A DNA stretch of 64,000 bases, taken from contig JAURVB010013547.1 of the NCBI GenBank assembly GCA_033002965.1, positions 1 through 64,000 on the forward strand, read 5' to 3'. The stretch is from Piper betle. Its lineage: Eukaryota; Streptophyta; Magnoliopsida; Piperales; Piperaceae. Of this stretch, positions 42,480-54,239 are shown piece by piece. Numbering within the stretch: position 1 is the first letter of the stretch; each line of letters begins with the position of its first letter. The notes beneath the pieces were generated by a model. That model saw only the letters and a program-made list of their open reading frames with translations, made no database searches and was not told where the DNA came from. Position numbers and translations under genes: made by a program.

Positions 42480-42760
42480 TGAAATAAAAAAGTTTAAATT
42501 AAGTAATCTCATCAAAGTAAAATTTTGATGATTAAAATGCTAAGATTAAGGTTGAGGGAGAGAGATAAATTTCATAATTACACATAAAATAATTCAATAA
42601 TAATTAGTTAAACCAGTAAAATGCTAAAACTATTTTCGTAGAGTCATCTATCACTATTATTTATATTTAAAGTGGGTTTGAATAAAATAATCAAATTTTT
42701 ATAATTTTCTTACACAATAGATAAAATTTTTTATTCTATTTAATTTGGAATAATCAGGGA
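42480..42760 (+). repeat. AT-rich dispersed repeat, pair with 16680-16990
   Basis: See 16680-16990 for the shared motifs. Same orientation and similar length, with many differences. Confidence 0.4.
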
Positions 42761-43429
42761 CCATTTGCAAGCCTTATCAATCAACCTATATAAAATTTGA
42801 CAACGATATGTAAAAAATTAAATTCATGATTTTTTTATTCATCAATTAAACGACTCGTGGTCGTAGTGATTCGGATTGACATTGGATTAAATCAAATAAG
42901 GCAGTCTAAAATTCAAACAAAAATTAAAATTTTATATTATTATCGATGTTATTTACCTATGAAATATATATTGGTCATAATTACTAGATTATATAAAAAA
43001 TGCGGATAATTAAGAGTTTTGGTGATTACAGGGAAGGTGCGGTTAATTTTTTTCCATCTTGAATCCTTACACAAGTGAATGGAAAATACAAAAATAAATT
43101 GGACTTGAGGAGGGCAAAAATATTCATACAATTAAAAATAATTTGAAGTGGGGTCCAAATTTGCTCAAACAGAATAAATTACAGTGGAGAGATAGCTGTG
43201 TCCAATCGTGTACAACTTGTCCACTTACAACGCATTTGAATAATAAGGTCGAATAAACAAACATTTTTTGGATTATTAGTCGTTAGATTGATTGTTTGGA
43301 TAATATGGTTGCAAAGTTGCCCAAATGGCGACACTTGTTAGTTGTTGATTTGGTGCACCGTGTCCGGACAGAAAAAAAAAAAGGGTAGGCAGCCTAACGA
43401 GGAGCAAAGTTAAAAAAATAATAAATGAT

Positions 43430-43770
43430 AAGTAAATAAATAGTTAACATGATTATTTTATTACATTTAATATTATGACAAATTGAGATAACCTAGTTGT
43501 AAATAAAATTGTAGGGTGTATACAATTTATAAAAGTGACTAAATTAGATAAAAAAAGTAAAAAATTATTATTGAATAATAACATATTTTAAAATAATTTA
43601 ATATTTTACATATAAATTTTAAATGACTCTGACTTTAAAGATATATTCTAATTAAGTAAGAAATTAGATTATAATAATTTGTTTAATCACCTTTTTTTAT
43701 TATATTTTAATGGATTAAATTTATTACTTTTAATTAAAGGTTGATATTGAGTTCTCTTTTTATTAATAAT
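43430..43770 (+). repeat. AT-rich dispersed repeat, copy 2
   Basis: Resembles 5380-5640. It ends just before the CCCATGCAATGC phrase at 43781, which may mark one edge of the element. Confidence 0.4.
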
Positions 43771-46451
43771 TAACCAATAACCCATGCAATGCAGGGGCGT
43801 GGGCATACGGGTCGATGTTAAAAATAATAATGACTCACTTAAATTATAAATATTGATGTTACATGAAAAGAAAATAAGATGGCTTAGTAATGGCTGATTT
43901 AAGTTCTGAAATTCATTTACAAGAACAAATGGTAAAAAATTTGCACAGTAAAGGACGCTTAAACTGCTAATGCAATTTTTTGACAGCTGGTACCACCTAA
44001 TTTTTGAGTATTCTTAACTGTCAATCTCATATTTGCCTTCATTTAAACTACCATATTAACAAAGACATTTTCTTGCCTTATGAGCACCCATGTACCATAA
44101 ACCATCTAGTTGAGTTACTAAAATGTGCAGCCAATGCTAAGGCAGCATTATATTTTATGTGGATTATTTAACAATAACACTTAGTTGTGCATCCACATTT
44201 TGATCCAAGCCAAAAGAGACAACGGCTTTATCACATATTAATGGCTTATTTTTCTATATATCGAAGAACTCGTTTTCCATATTTGCAAAATTTTTATCTA
44301 TGAAAAGATTATAAGAGTCTTATAGGAATATATAAGGGTATTGAAATAAATTTTTTTTACAATTGGAGATAATTTGGAAAATTTAAATACAGAAAACAAA
44401 CAGTCACAGGAAAATGTTAAACAGTAATAAAAAGAAACAAAGAATTTGCTTTAAAAATTGCAACAAAGGTACATAAACCAAGTGGGAGAAAGTGCATTGA
44501 TTTTTTTCTGGAAAAAAATTGTGAAAATTCACCATACAATATTATGGGCTAAAAAATCCTGGAAAAAATATAAGACAGTAAAACACTGTATGGGTATTTA
44601 ATTACAATGAGTGAAAACAGAAATATGGGAACAAAATAATGACATTTGAAATATAATGGGCATAACATCTATTTAAAATAATAATATAAAATATGAAAAA
44701 GGTTGAATAGTAGTGTAAGTTCAAATTCTTAAAAGTTGAATTTAATAAAAAAATAAAAATAAGATGCTGTAAAGTGGAGGGTGCAACTTCCAAATTATTT
44801 TTAATGAAAATTAAAAAAGAGAAAACTATTAACACTTGAATAAATTTTGGGAATCTGATACCTTAGAATTGTAGTGTTCTTAGGGGGCATGCAGAACCAA
44901 GTCTTAGATGGTGTTCAGTTGTAATACTATCATCCAGAACCCAGCCTTTTTTTCTGCATATTCATATCAAGACATGCAAATCGAAAATTCTATATGAAAA
45001 CATAGAAAGACAAAAATATTTTTAAAAAAAAAGAACAATGGAAAGTGAAAAAAACCCCTGGAAGATAAAAGATGATAGATATGCGACCGATCGCTACCAG
45101 GGAAAAATCAAAGATCTCAATTGAAAATGAAAAAGAAAAGGTAATTGTATCCGTAAATCAATCATGTGAAACAAACAAACTAAAAATTAGAAATAGGAAA
45201 CAGTCAGAAAATAACCAAACAAACAAAACATTGCTGTATTGTATAATAAAAGTAAATGCCTTACTGCAGAAAAGAGGAATGGGTAATTAAAACAAATTAA
45301 ATATAGACATTTCTTTGTCCGACCGAATGTCCGATATTTTCATCAATAATATAATAATTTCAGTATTTGTAAGGCTAATATTATAGTTTATAAAAAATTT
45401 AAAATATAATATACAATAAATTAATTAAATTCATACATAAAATTGATATTTAATATCTTAAATAACAAAAAATGACATACATAAGATAAAAGTCACTCTT
45501 ATTATAAGCCAGAAATACTTGAGAGTTAAGATCCAACAATCTCCCGTGTGAAATGACATAAAAAGATAACAAGTAAAGCCAGTGATGCAACATTCAAAAT
45601 TTCAATTATATCGCTAATAATATTTGATGTTTGTTCTGCAAGAAAGCATATGTTCTTATACAGATGTGAGTGAACAGTTAATCAAGTGCACTAGTTTCAT
45701 TCGTTAATAAGCACCAACGTCTCAGGTAACGAAACATTTAGAAGAAAAAGCAAATTCAAAAATTACAACTTTAAACAAGCTAAGTTGGTATAAAAAAGAA
45801 CAAGGCAGATTTTATAAATTAATCTCAGCAACAGTTTCACTATCCTTCAATTTTTGTATCCCTCAACAGAAAATAATCTTTGAAATTTGGTATTCTCCAG
45901 CAATTATCAAAATACTAAGTAGCAAAGGAAGCAAAGAGATAACATCTTAAGTAGGATACACACATTTAGAATGTGTTCAATATGATCTGCTCACAGTATT
46001 GCCATTGTGCTTGTCAACATTCATCATAATTAGTTGAAAATGTAAGAGTTTACATAGTGAGAAACAACTTAAACGAATTAACATTCTTAATTTTATCAAT
46101 AAGGTCATCCCCACCAACAATGTCAGTTCCAGCAAGAAACCAGCTAATAAAGTCACACAAACACAATAATCCCTTGAAAAAGCCAAAACCCATTTTAAAA
46201 TGTCAAAATTAAGCATTATTAATAATTAGTACTAATGATAATAGACAGCCACATATTTCCCACAAATCACACAAGTGAATTAACACACTCAATTACAACA
46301 AGACAAGCAACTACTCCTATAGCAAAACAACCAGCTAACACATGCAAACAAACACATGAGCAAGCTCAATCAAAGTCAACAAGACGCAACAGAGGAAAGC
46401 AACACAGACCTCTCCTGGAGAGCTCAGAGGTAGAGAAGGCACTAGCGGTGA

Positions 46452-48627
46452 TTATAGACATGAAGATGTTGGAATATTATCTTCATCAACATAATCATCA
46501 ATATCTTCCCATTCTTCTATATTCATTGTTCCAAATAAATTTGATGATGAACTTTGTTGTTTCCCTATAAGTAAAAAATATAGTAAGAAAAATATATATG
46601 TAAAAAATACATCAAAAATAGAAAATGAATAGATATAAAATATGGATTGCCTTCATATTCACTCCTCAACCAATTTTGTGCACATATCAAAGCTTCAAGT
46701 GTTTTTGGGCTCAAACTATTCCTAGTTGAGCCAATTGTTTGTTCTCCAATACTAAATGCGGATTCGGAGGCGACAGTTGACATAGGAATGGCTAAAACAT
46801 CTTGAGCAATTTTTTCCAAAATAGGATATTTTACTATGTTTAATCTCCACCATGACAATATATCAAATTGCTCATCTACTCCATCAACAAAAGGAATAGT
46901 TGGTTCATCAAAATAATTCTCTAATCAGTTCGTGTTGGCTTCTTTGATGAACATTCCATAATCAACTTACTTACTCATTGCAATCTCCTACTTAAGCCTC
47001 CAATAGGACGAACATTTGATGAACTTTCAATTTTAATACTGGGCTTATTTGACATACATCTAACTTTAGATTTCATAACATTTGAATAAACATTATACAT
47101 GTTTGTCAAATATTGTTTCACTTTTGTGACCATATTGTCTCCCTCTTCCTTGTAAATCGTGTGAAAATAGTACACAACAAAAGTTGATCTAGGGTCCAAA
47201 ATCAAAGCAACTGCCAATAACATATTTGCTTCTTTCCAATATTTATCAAACTTTTTCAACATTGCATTTCCCATTGATGACATCAAATATGACTCACTAC
47301 TACACCATTCCATCAATTGAAGCTTGAGCTCACAAATCATGTTAAAAAAAATATTTGATGTAGGATACTTAGTACCGGAAAAATTTCGGTTAACTCATAA
47401 AATGGAGCCAAACATTCATGTATCATTCTTAAATCTTCCCATTCATCCTCAAAAGGACATATAAAATTCACATCAAAGCAACTATAAAGTTCAAAAACAT
47501 CTTTGAAATCTAAAGCCACACCGATCATTTTGTAAGTAGAATTCCACCTAGTTTTCACATCAAGCACTAAAGAAAGTTTAGGTACATTCAATTGACTTGC
47601 ATATTTGTAGAAACAATCACTCTTTATAGTTAAACCTTTAATATATTTCACACATTCACGAACCTTCTCTATAGACTTAGCAATCTCATTCAACCCATCT
47701 TGAACAATTAAGTTCAAAACATGAGCACAACATCTCACGTGAAAACAATCACCTGCAAAATTTGGATTTCTACTTGAGAAAAAGACTTCATTTCTTTGGC
47801 TGCTCCATCATTTGCACTTGCATTATTAAATGCAACAGTAAAAACCTTTTTATCAAGTTGCCACTCACAAATTTTACTAATAAGACACTTGGCTATGCAT
47901 TCTCCAGTATGCCGACTTTCAACTTTGGCAACATTTAATTTTTTTTTGCAATTTCTAATTTTCATCAATAAAATGAGCTGTCAAAACAATATAAGCAATA
48001 TTTTGTGAAGATGTCCAAATATCACTAGTAAAACTAATTTGACTCTTAACTTTTTCCAAAATGTCAAACACATTTTTTTCTCCTTTTCATAAATTCCAAG
48101 ACAATCTCTTGTAATTGTTCTCATAGAAACCATCACAAATTGTGGTTGCAAGTTATTAACCCACCTTCTAAATCCTTCATGTTCCACAATTGAAAACAAA
48201 TACTCATGCAAGATAATTGCCTCGACCAACTCTAATCTACTCCTTCCTTGATCAAATTTCTAAACTTCTATTTTATTGTCTCCATCCTTTTTCACTCCCA
48301 TCTTGAAAATTTGTTGCCCAATATCACCACTTATATTTTTTGTCCTTTTCATTTTAAAATTAGGGCATTTCCCTTCAACATGCCTCTATAAATGAGTAGT
48401 TCCATAACTTCCGGCTCCCTCAAACTTCTTTTCACAATAACGACAAATAGCAAATGTTCCATTCTTCTTATATTTCCTATCAAAATAGGCCCATACACTG
48501 GATGCTATTTTCCTTTTTTTGATAATGCATTATTTAGAGATTCTCCTTCTTTAGCAATCGATTTTTTGTTATCTTTTCCATCTCCACTTTGTTCATTTAT
48601 ATTTAGCAATGAACTTGCACGATCCAT
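46452..48627 (-). pseudogene. hAT transposase (BED zinc finger and hAT dimerisation domain), broken
   Basis: Starts MDRASSLLNINEQSGDGK at 48627. A BED zinc finger follows (CRYCEKKFEGAGSYGTTHL then a stop codon where another residue is expected, then RHVEGKCPNF). The catalytic core is recognisable in pieces: RCCAHVLNLIVQDGL (about 47738), LDVKTRWNSTYKMI, and the C-terminal dimerisation block YPILEKIAQDVLAIPMSTVA followed by SESAFS (about 46830-46735). A final short exon ends near 46452 (EEWEDIDYVDEDNIPTSS). At least one frameshift in an A-run near 48513, the internal stop in the zinc finger, and further breaks near 48240-48230, 47970 and 47340 make it inactive. The domain order is that of plant Ac/RICESLEEPER-type transposases. 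Confidence 0.9.
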
Positions 48628-48879
48628 CTGTGAAAAAAAATCAAATTATAAATATAAAATGTCATAACTAATGTAAATCAATTCTATTTATAAAAGAAGT
48701 ATCAACAAATATTATTAATTGACACTTTGACAGTACCTATTCCTTTTAAGATGCAAACTTCCTTCACCAAAAAATTGCACAAGTATAAATAATCTAACTT
48801 TATAAATAATCTAACTTTATAAAATAATAAGAATTAATCCTAGATATAAAATAAACTAAACTTAGGATAAATCAAGAAA

Positions 48880-49290
48880 TATACGCGCGGCGGCAACGGG
48901 TGGTTGTTTGGCGGAGGCAGGGCAGACGAGGCAGGCAGTGGCAGATGTTTACACAGCGTGCAGAGGGTGGCAGTCCGGAGGAGGCAGAAGGCGGCTGAGG
49001 CTGGAGCGGCGGACGAAGAGCAGCCGAGGCAGGGGACGGCATATTTTCACACGGCGTACAGAGGGTGGAGAAGACACGAGCAGAGGTTTCTGGCAAAGGC
49101 AGGCGGTGCAAGCAGGGGAGCGGAGGCAAGCGGCGGATGACACAGTGTGCAAAGGGTGGCGGAGCTGAGGCGTGCAGTTGCAGCTGGTGGTGGTTCGGCG
49201 GAGGCAAGGGGAGGGTGGGTGAGAGCGGCGGAGGGCGGCAGCAAGAGGTTGCGGCGGAGGGCGGTATGAACAGTATTTCTAGGATTTTAA
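48880..49290 (-). repeat. GC-rich degenerate repeats upstream of the hAT transposase
   Basis: This part of the transposon is GC-rich, unlike its surroundings. The phrase GTGCAGAGGGTGG or close variants occurs three times (near 48957, 49057 and 49148) at 90-100 bp spacing. Overlapping open frames in five frames show that none is likely to be coding. Confidence 0.6.
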
Positions 49291-50119
49291 TTGTTAGGGT
49301 TTGGAAATTAGGGTTGACTTCGGACCGTCTACGGACGTTGTTCGGGCCCGACAGACAAGTCGGACATTAGGTCGGTAGAACAAGTTTTGTCCGATAAAAT
49401 TTCAGACAAACGCAGACAATAACTTGTCCGACGTCCGTCCAACCGATGCCCACCTCTAGAAAATACATGCAAAAGATCAAATTAATGATGTTTAAAAATT
49501 ATCTTGATGAGAACAAAAACCCACCCATTAAAAGTCAGCCCATTCTTCCTGACAAGACACAAAGAGAGGATCTAGCAGACTGATACCTTGTCACAGTGTT
49601 AACGGGGTTGACGATTAGCCTGACTATAACAAACCATATCAGGCAGGCACAAACACTTGATTAGTTGTCAGAGCAGTGGTTCCTTTAGAGGACTCATTCT
49701 AGGTTGGTTCGAGAGGTAGACAGTTTGTATTGGGTGAGAGGACGATTTATATGTGAAAAATCTGAGTTTCTCGGATTACATAAGGACATTCTTCACGAGG
49801 CCCATCATTCGAGGTTCACGGTACACTCGGGCTCCATGAAGATGTATCACGACTTGTGCTGATCTTATTGGTGGTCAGGGCTCAAGAAGGATGTCTTCGA
49901 CACTGTGTTGCGATGTTTTGTCTGTCAACAGGTCAAGATTGAGTACTAGAAACTAGGCTGTTTGTTGCAGGCATTACCACCGCTAGAGTGAAAATGAGAT
50001 TGCATCACGTGCGACTTTGTTCCACAACTACCTCCTTTTAAGCGATAGATGAATGTAGTATGGGTTGTTGAAAGGCTAATGAAATCGGCACATTTTATAC
50101 CAATTCATATGACCTATCT

Positions 50120-53100
50120 TGTAAAATTCCAGCTTTGGGTTAGAGTTTTACCCGATTATAGTTTTGCCCCATGATGCACGAATCGGCCGATTCCGTGCGA
50201 AATCGGCCGATTTAAATCGGATCGGCAGTGCGCCGATCCGATTTCGGGGCCGACTCGTTCGGCCCCGAATCGGCCTCGGAATTGGCCGAGTTCGGCCGAT
50301 TCCGACTGATTTAACTCGGAATCGGAATCGGCCGATTTAAATCGGAATCGGTTTTTTATGAAATTACTAAAATACCCTAGGTATGATTTTTATTAAATTA
50401 TTTAAGCATGGGTAAAATGGTAATTTGGATTTTAAAAACCTAAAATCAAACCCGCTCCCCCCACGCCACCGCCGCTCGTCCGCCCGTCGCCGCCCCGTTT
50501 CCGCCCTCCGTCGTGCGTCCCCGACTCCGGGCTCGCCGTCGACCGGGCTACCGACCTCGCCGCCGACCTCGCAACGTCGCTGCCAACCTCGTAACATCGC
50601 CGCCGACGTGTGGTAGGACCGAATCGGGCTATGACACACGAATCGCCGCCGACTTGCCGTCGGCTGTGGGCCGCCTCGCCGCCGGCTGCGGGCTCCCTGA
50701 CTGTTCGTCCGACCGGGCTGCCGACATCTTCCGACATCGCCGCCGCGAGACTCACCGCCGACCGGGGCGGCGGCCGGGGGGGGGTAAAGAGTGGCATTCT
50801 CGTAATTAAAAGTTGACTCGAGTCTAACTCAAGTCAAAAATAATAATTAATTCTAAATAATTTAAAAGAAATCTTAAAAAATATTTAAAAATATCATAAA
50901 CTATAATACACAGAATAATATCAAAATAACATCAATACCCAATATTAATATATTTATATTATAAATTGTCAAATTATTATATATGACCGATTAAATTAAT
51001 TTGGACCGATTCAACTAAACCGATTCTAGGCCGATTCAGACCGATTCCGATTCCGATTCCGACTCCCTAGAAAACCGATTTCGATTTCGATTCCGATTCA
51101 TGCAACCATGGTTTTGCCTTATTCGGGCTAGTCTCGATTCAATTTGAATCAGTTTGAGCTAGATTAGCTTTCAGACTATGAGTATGAAGCCAAGATGGTC
51201 GTATGAACATGTTATAAAGGTTGAGTATGTCCGAAATGCAGATGAAAGCTTTAGATATGCTATAGCAAAACATGAGTTATCAGTGTCTACACGAGGTATA
51301 TAGATTTTTTTATATGATAGCCAAGGTTTTAGGCCTAGATCTATACCATTGAAGCGTTTAGTATCCGTTTGAGATTTTTAGGGTATCTAGTTTTCATGCA
51401 TCACAGGGATTTCAGATCACTGGATTGCCCATGTGGGCCTAATTTGATATGAGACATAGATTTTTGTTTGATTGAGTTCAAGGTTTGCTACCTATTTAGT
51501 CTTCTTGCTTCGATTCCTGCATATAAAGTCGCTTTTAGGATTCAAGTCAATTTTTAGTTTGGATAGTCTCGATTCGAGCTTTCTATATATATATATATTG
51601 CATATACCTATAAATGGGCCCCACTAGGTGCTATATGGCAAAATCTAAGCCATCCACGTCAATTCTAAATTTTACTAGTCTATTTTTAGAGATTTTCTCA
51701 CTTTTTTAGAGTTTTCCACCCCTAGGGCTGTTGCCACCTTTCAGGCTCTTTTCCAAGCTCTAGTAAGCCTCCTCTGATGAGGCCAACCACCAAGATAGGT
51801 TCATCTCATCGAGGTTTTCATTTTGAGACCACCCATGACCACCACCGTGGCCGCGATTGCCTTCGATAATGCCGCCACACCCAACGGTGATTCTGCCCCT
51901 TTTCTGAATGTTTTTCGGCCAATAGTCGGCCAGACCTTGCCGATCACCGACGCCAACATCTCCGCATCGACACCCTTTATCGATGAAGATTAGTGGTAGA
52001 CTCCACCGTACCGTTGTTTTGCATTTTCCGGCGACGGGCGCCGATTGCCCTATCAGACCCGTTTGCCTGTGTTTGCGTTAGTTGGCCTGATTCCTATTCA
52101 CCTGTTCACGTCCGTCTGCTTGCCCGTGCCCATGTCCATGTCTAGTAGTTTAGACTAGCCTAGCCAACCTAGCCCACCAGTTTATCTGACCCAAATCAAG
52201 TTAACTCAGTCGACTCGGTTCGGTTCAGCGAGTTAACCCAGTTCAGTTTATTTTTAGCCTATTTTCGACTGTTTTAGGTAATTTGAGAACCCTTATATTA
52301 GTTTAGATGCTTATTCACATTCTTTAGCTTATTTTGATGTTACGAGAGTTTAATTTATTTGTTTATTTATTCATTATTATTTATTTCTTTTTATTTATAT
52401 ATTTGTCATATATGATGAATGCTTATGTGATTGTTTATTACTATTATTGATATATTTATTTATTAATATTAATCTTATTCATGTTTATTAAATTTTATTT
52501 ATCTATTTGTTCGTTGCATGTATGTTGTTATTTATTTGTATTTAATTATGTATTATGTATTAGATAATTATGATATTATTATTATTATTATTCATGATTA
52601 ATTAAAATTAACTAATTGTTTGTTTATTTATTTGTAGAATGATTATGTATGTATTTATTTAATTATTCATATGTTTACTAACACAAGTGTATATATATTT
52701 ACTCATATTTAGTCATGTATTTATATAGCATAATCACATTATTACTTTATGATTAGAGTATTATTATTTTCATGTATTTATTATTTGTCTATTTATTCTT
52801 GAGTATATTTATTTATTTATGTATTACTTATTTATTAGTTATTTCATTTATTATGTTTCGATTTACATGTTGGATGTTTAGTTGTAGGTTTATTTAGCAT
52901 TGTATTCTTTATTAGGATGTATTGATGATGTGAGCACACACTACAAATATGTATCATATAAAGATGTCAGTATTTTACTTAGTAGTGGGTTCCGATGTAG
53001 GTTTCTGAGTTTGTGCTCGCCGTATGTGTCAATGTGCTTGGAGTTTGGATCACAGGTCTATTAGAAGTCTTTTCATCATTATCGCTTTACTCTATCGTAG

Positions 53101-54113
53101 ATTTGATTTCCCGGTCACAAGACGTGTTGAGTGGATGTTTTATCAGACCCACTTAACATGGGCTATTTTTACGCATTTTACTTCCATGATTAATAACCCT
53201 CGAGGATGAAACCCCTTGAGTTATTTTCGAAGTAAGATTTACTGCAAGCCACCTTCGGGCCTATTATATAAATCCCTTCCCAGGCCTACATATAATTTTA
53301 TCAAGTTTTTAGTGAGACAAGAGATGATGAAACCGACTTGCACGTATTGAGAGTGGTGCACATGTCATTCAAAGCAAACTCTGGATTGGTGAGCGGGCCG
53401 TTCTATTCTCGAGGGATCCTGTCAACTCCACATTTTGAGTTCCTCAAACTTGGAGAAAGGTCGAGGTTTATGGGTACTGTTTGGTATAGTGCATGCCCAA
53501 ATAGGTGGTTTAAAAGGGTATTGAAGGTGACTGCTTGAGAATACTCGACCTTCATGCTCAGGGCCAGGATATATATTGAAGATGTAGAGTGCTTTAAGAT
53601 ATACTAATAGTCTCAAGGGATAGAGAAGGAAATGAGAAAATGCCGAGGTATTTGACAAGTCAAAATGAGACGCTATCAAGCCGAGGATGATGACTCCCGA
53701 TTAGTGCACTTTGAGAGTTCACATAGAAGATATGTATATTGTTTTCTTTCTCGTGGAATATCAGATTCCACTTGCTAATTTATACTAGTTATTTTTAGAC
53801 CAGTAACACTCATTACTGACATTTTTTATATTATATACATAGGTCTTGTGATCTTGAGTCGGCTTTAGTGGGATGATAGATAAACGCTATACACACTTGA
53901 GTTCAACGCGATTATTTTTTTTAATACTTTTATTTATATTTGATATATTTTTGACAAATATTTAGTAATGTCTTTCATTATCAAGTCTCCAAGTAGGTTA
54001 TTTCGATCTATATTATTGATCAAGTCTTACTGATTAGCAGTTTTAAACATGACTCGACTCGATTGTAACATCTCTAATTCGTTTCATCGGTGAACCGAAA
54101 TCGAAATGTTACA
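50120..54113 (+). repeat. Long solo LTR (about 3.05 kb) inserted in the gypsy fragment
   Basis: Begins TGTAAAATTCC at 50120 and ends AAATGTTACA at 54113, flanked by the 5-bp duplication TATCT (50115-50119 and 54114-54118). TG...CA ends and a 5-bp duplication are the marks of an LTR. There is no gag-pol inside, so it is a solo LTR left by recombination between two LTRs. It is 3,994 bp, of which 950 bp is a later hAT insertion with its duplication. Such length suggests a Tekay/Del-type gypsy element, which is inference. Its last 340 bases match 4573-4924. Confidence 0.85.
50169..51110. mobile_element. Non-autonomous hAT-type element, 942 bp
   Basis: Flanked by the perfect 8-bp duplication GTTTTGCC (50161-50168 and 51111-51118), the size used by hAT elements. 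Its ends are imperfect inverted repeats: CCATGATGCACGAATCGG on the left and, complemented, CATGGTTGCATGAATCGG on the right. Both subterminal regions are packed with AATCGG and CCGATT motifs (50180-50350 and 50985-51100). The middle, about 50440-50800, is very GC-rich and has overlapping open frames of up to 121 codons in several frames, none like a known protein. No transposase is encoded. Confidence 0.85.
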
Positions 54114-54239
54114 TATCTCATGTCTATGTTGGCTAGATTATACCGGGACCAAATTGTTAGACTCCTCGGAGTTCCTAGGGATATTGTATCAAATAGGGAC
54201 CTGAGATTCAACTCTTCCTTCTAGATATCTTTCCAACAC

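Larger units (their letters stand above)
41563..45302. other. Intergenic, AT-rich
   Basis: The first 150 bases above 41562 are the promoter and 5' leader of the GIP1-like gene and are C- and T-rich on the plus strand. The rest has no recognisable gene. It contains second copies of the two AT-rich repeats (42480-42760 and 43430-43770) and, at 43781-43792, the phrase CCCATGCAATGC that also occurs in the repeats near 63.3-63.6 kb. Confidence 0.5.
45303..49458 (-). mobile_element. Ac-like hAT DNA transposon, decayed
   Basis: The 5' end on the minus strand is at 49458 and reads TAGAGGTGGGCATCGG, a typical hAT terminal repeat. Inside it, TCGGAC subterminal motifs occur several times (49368-49440). 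The other end, near 45303-45345, has the same motifs in inverted orientation (its complement reads ATCGGACATTCGGTCGGACA, against GTCGGACATTAGGTCGGTAG at the right end), but the terminal TAGAGGTGGG itself is missing. The left tip therefore seems deleted, and no 8-bp target duplication can be shown. A broken transposase gene lies inside. Confidence 0.75.
49690..54236 (+). mobile_element. Ty3/gypsy integrase fragment, interrupted by later insertions
   Basis: Two pieces of one plus-strand integrase: 49690-50119 (zinc-binding and early core: FLGLHKDILHEAHHSRFTVH, then GSMKMYHDL, CFVCQQVKIEY, MKSAHFIPIHMTY) and 54114-54236 (MLARLYRDQIVRLLGVPRDI then SNRDLRFNSSF). They join smoothly once 50120-54118 is removed. 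Internal stops (for example within YHDLC*SYWWSGLKKD and after NSSF) show it is dead. No LTR belonging to this fragment is seen, so it is a relic. Confidence 0.85.

Noticed and set aside
45072..45290. 72-codon frame next to the hAT element
   Set aside because: Lysine- and asparagine-rich AT-biased translation without any known motif.
48872..49370. Several open frames of 65-111 codons in the GC-rich 5' part of the hAT element
   Set aside because: They are present in five frames at once and consist of degenerate repeats; non-coding leader is more likely.
50367..50816. Arginine- and proline-rich open frames of up to 121 codons
   Set aside because: They lie in the GC-rich core of the non-autonomous hAT element, overlap in four frames and match no family; a captured untranslated or exon piece is possible, but a gene is not supported.
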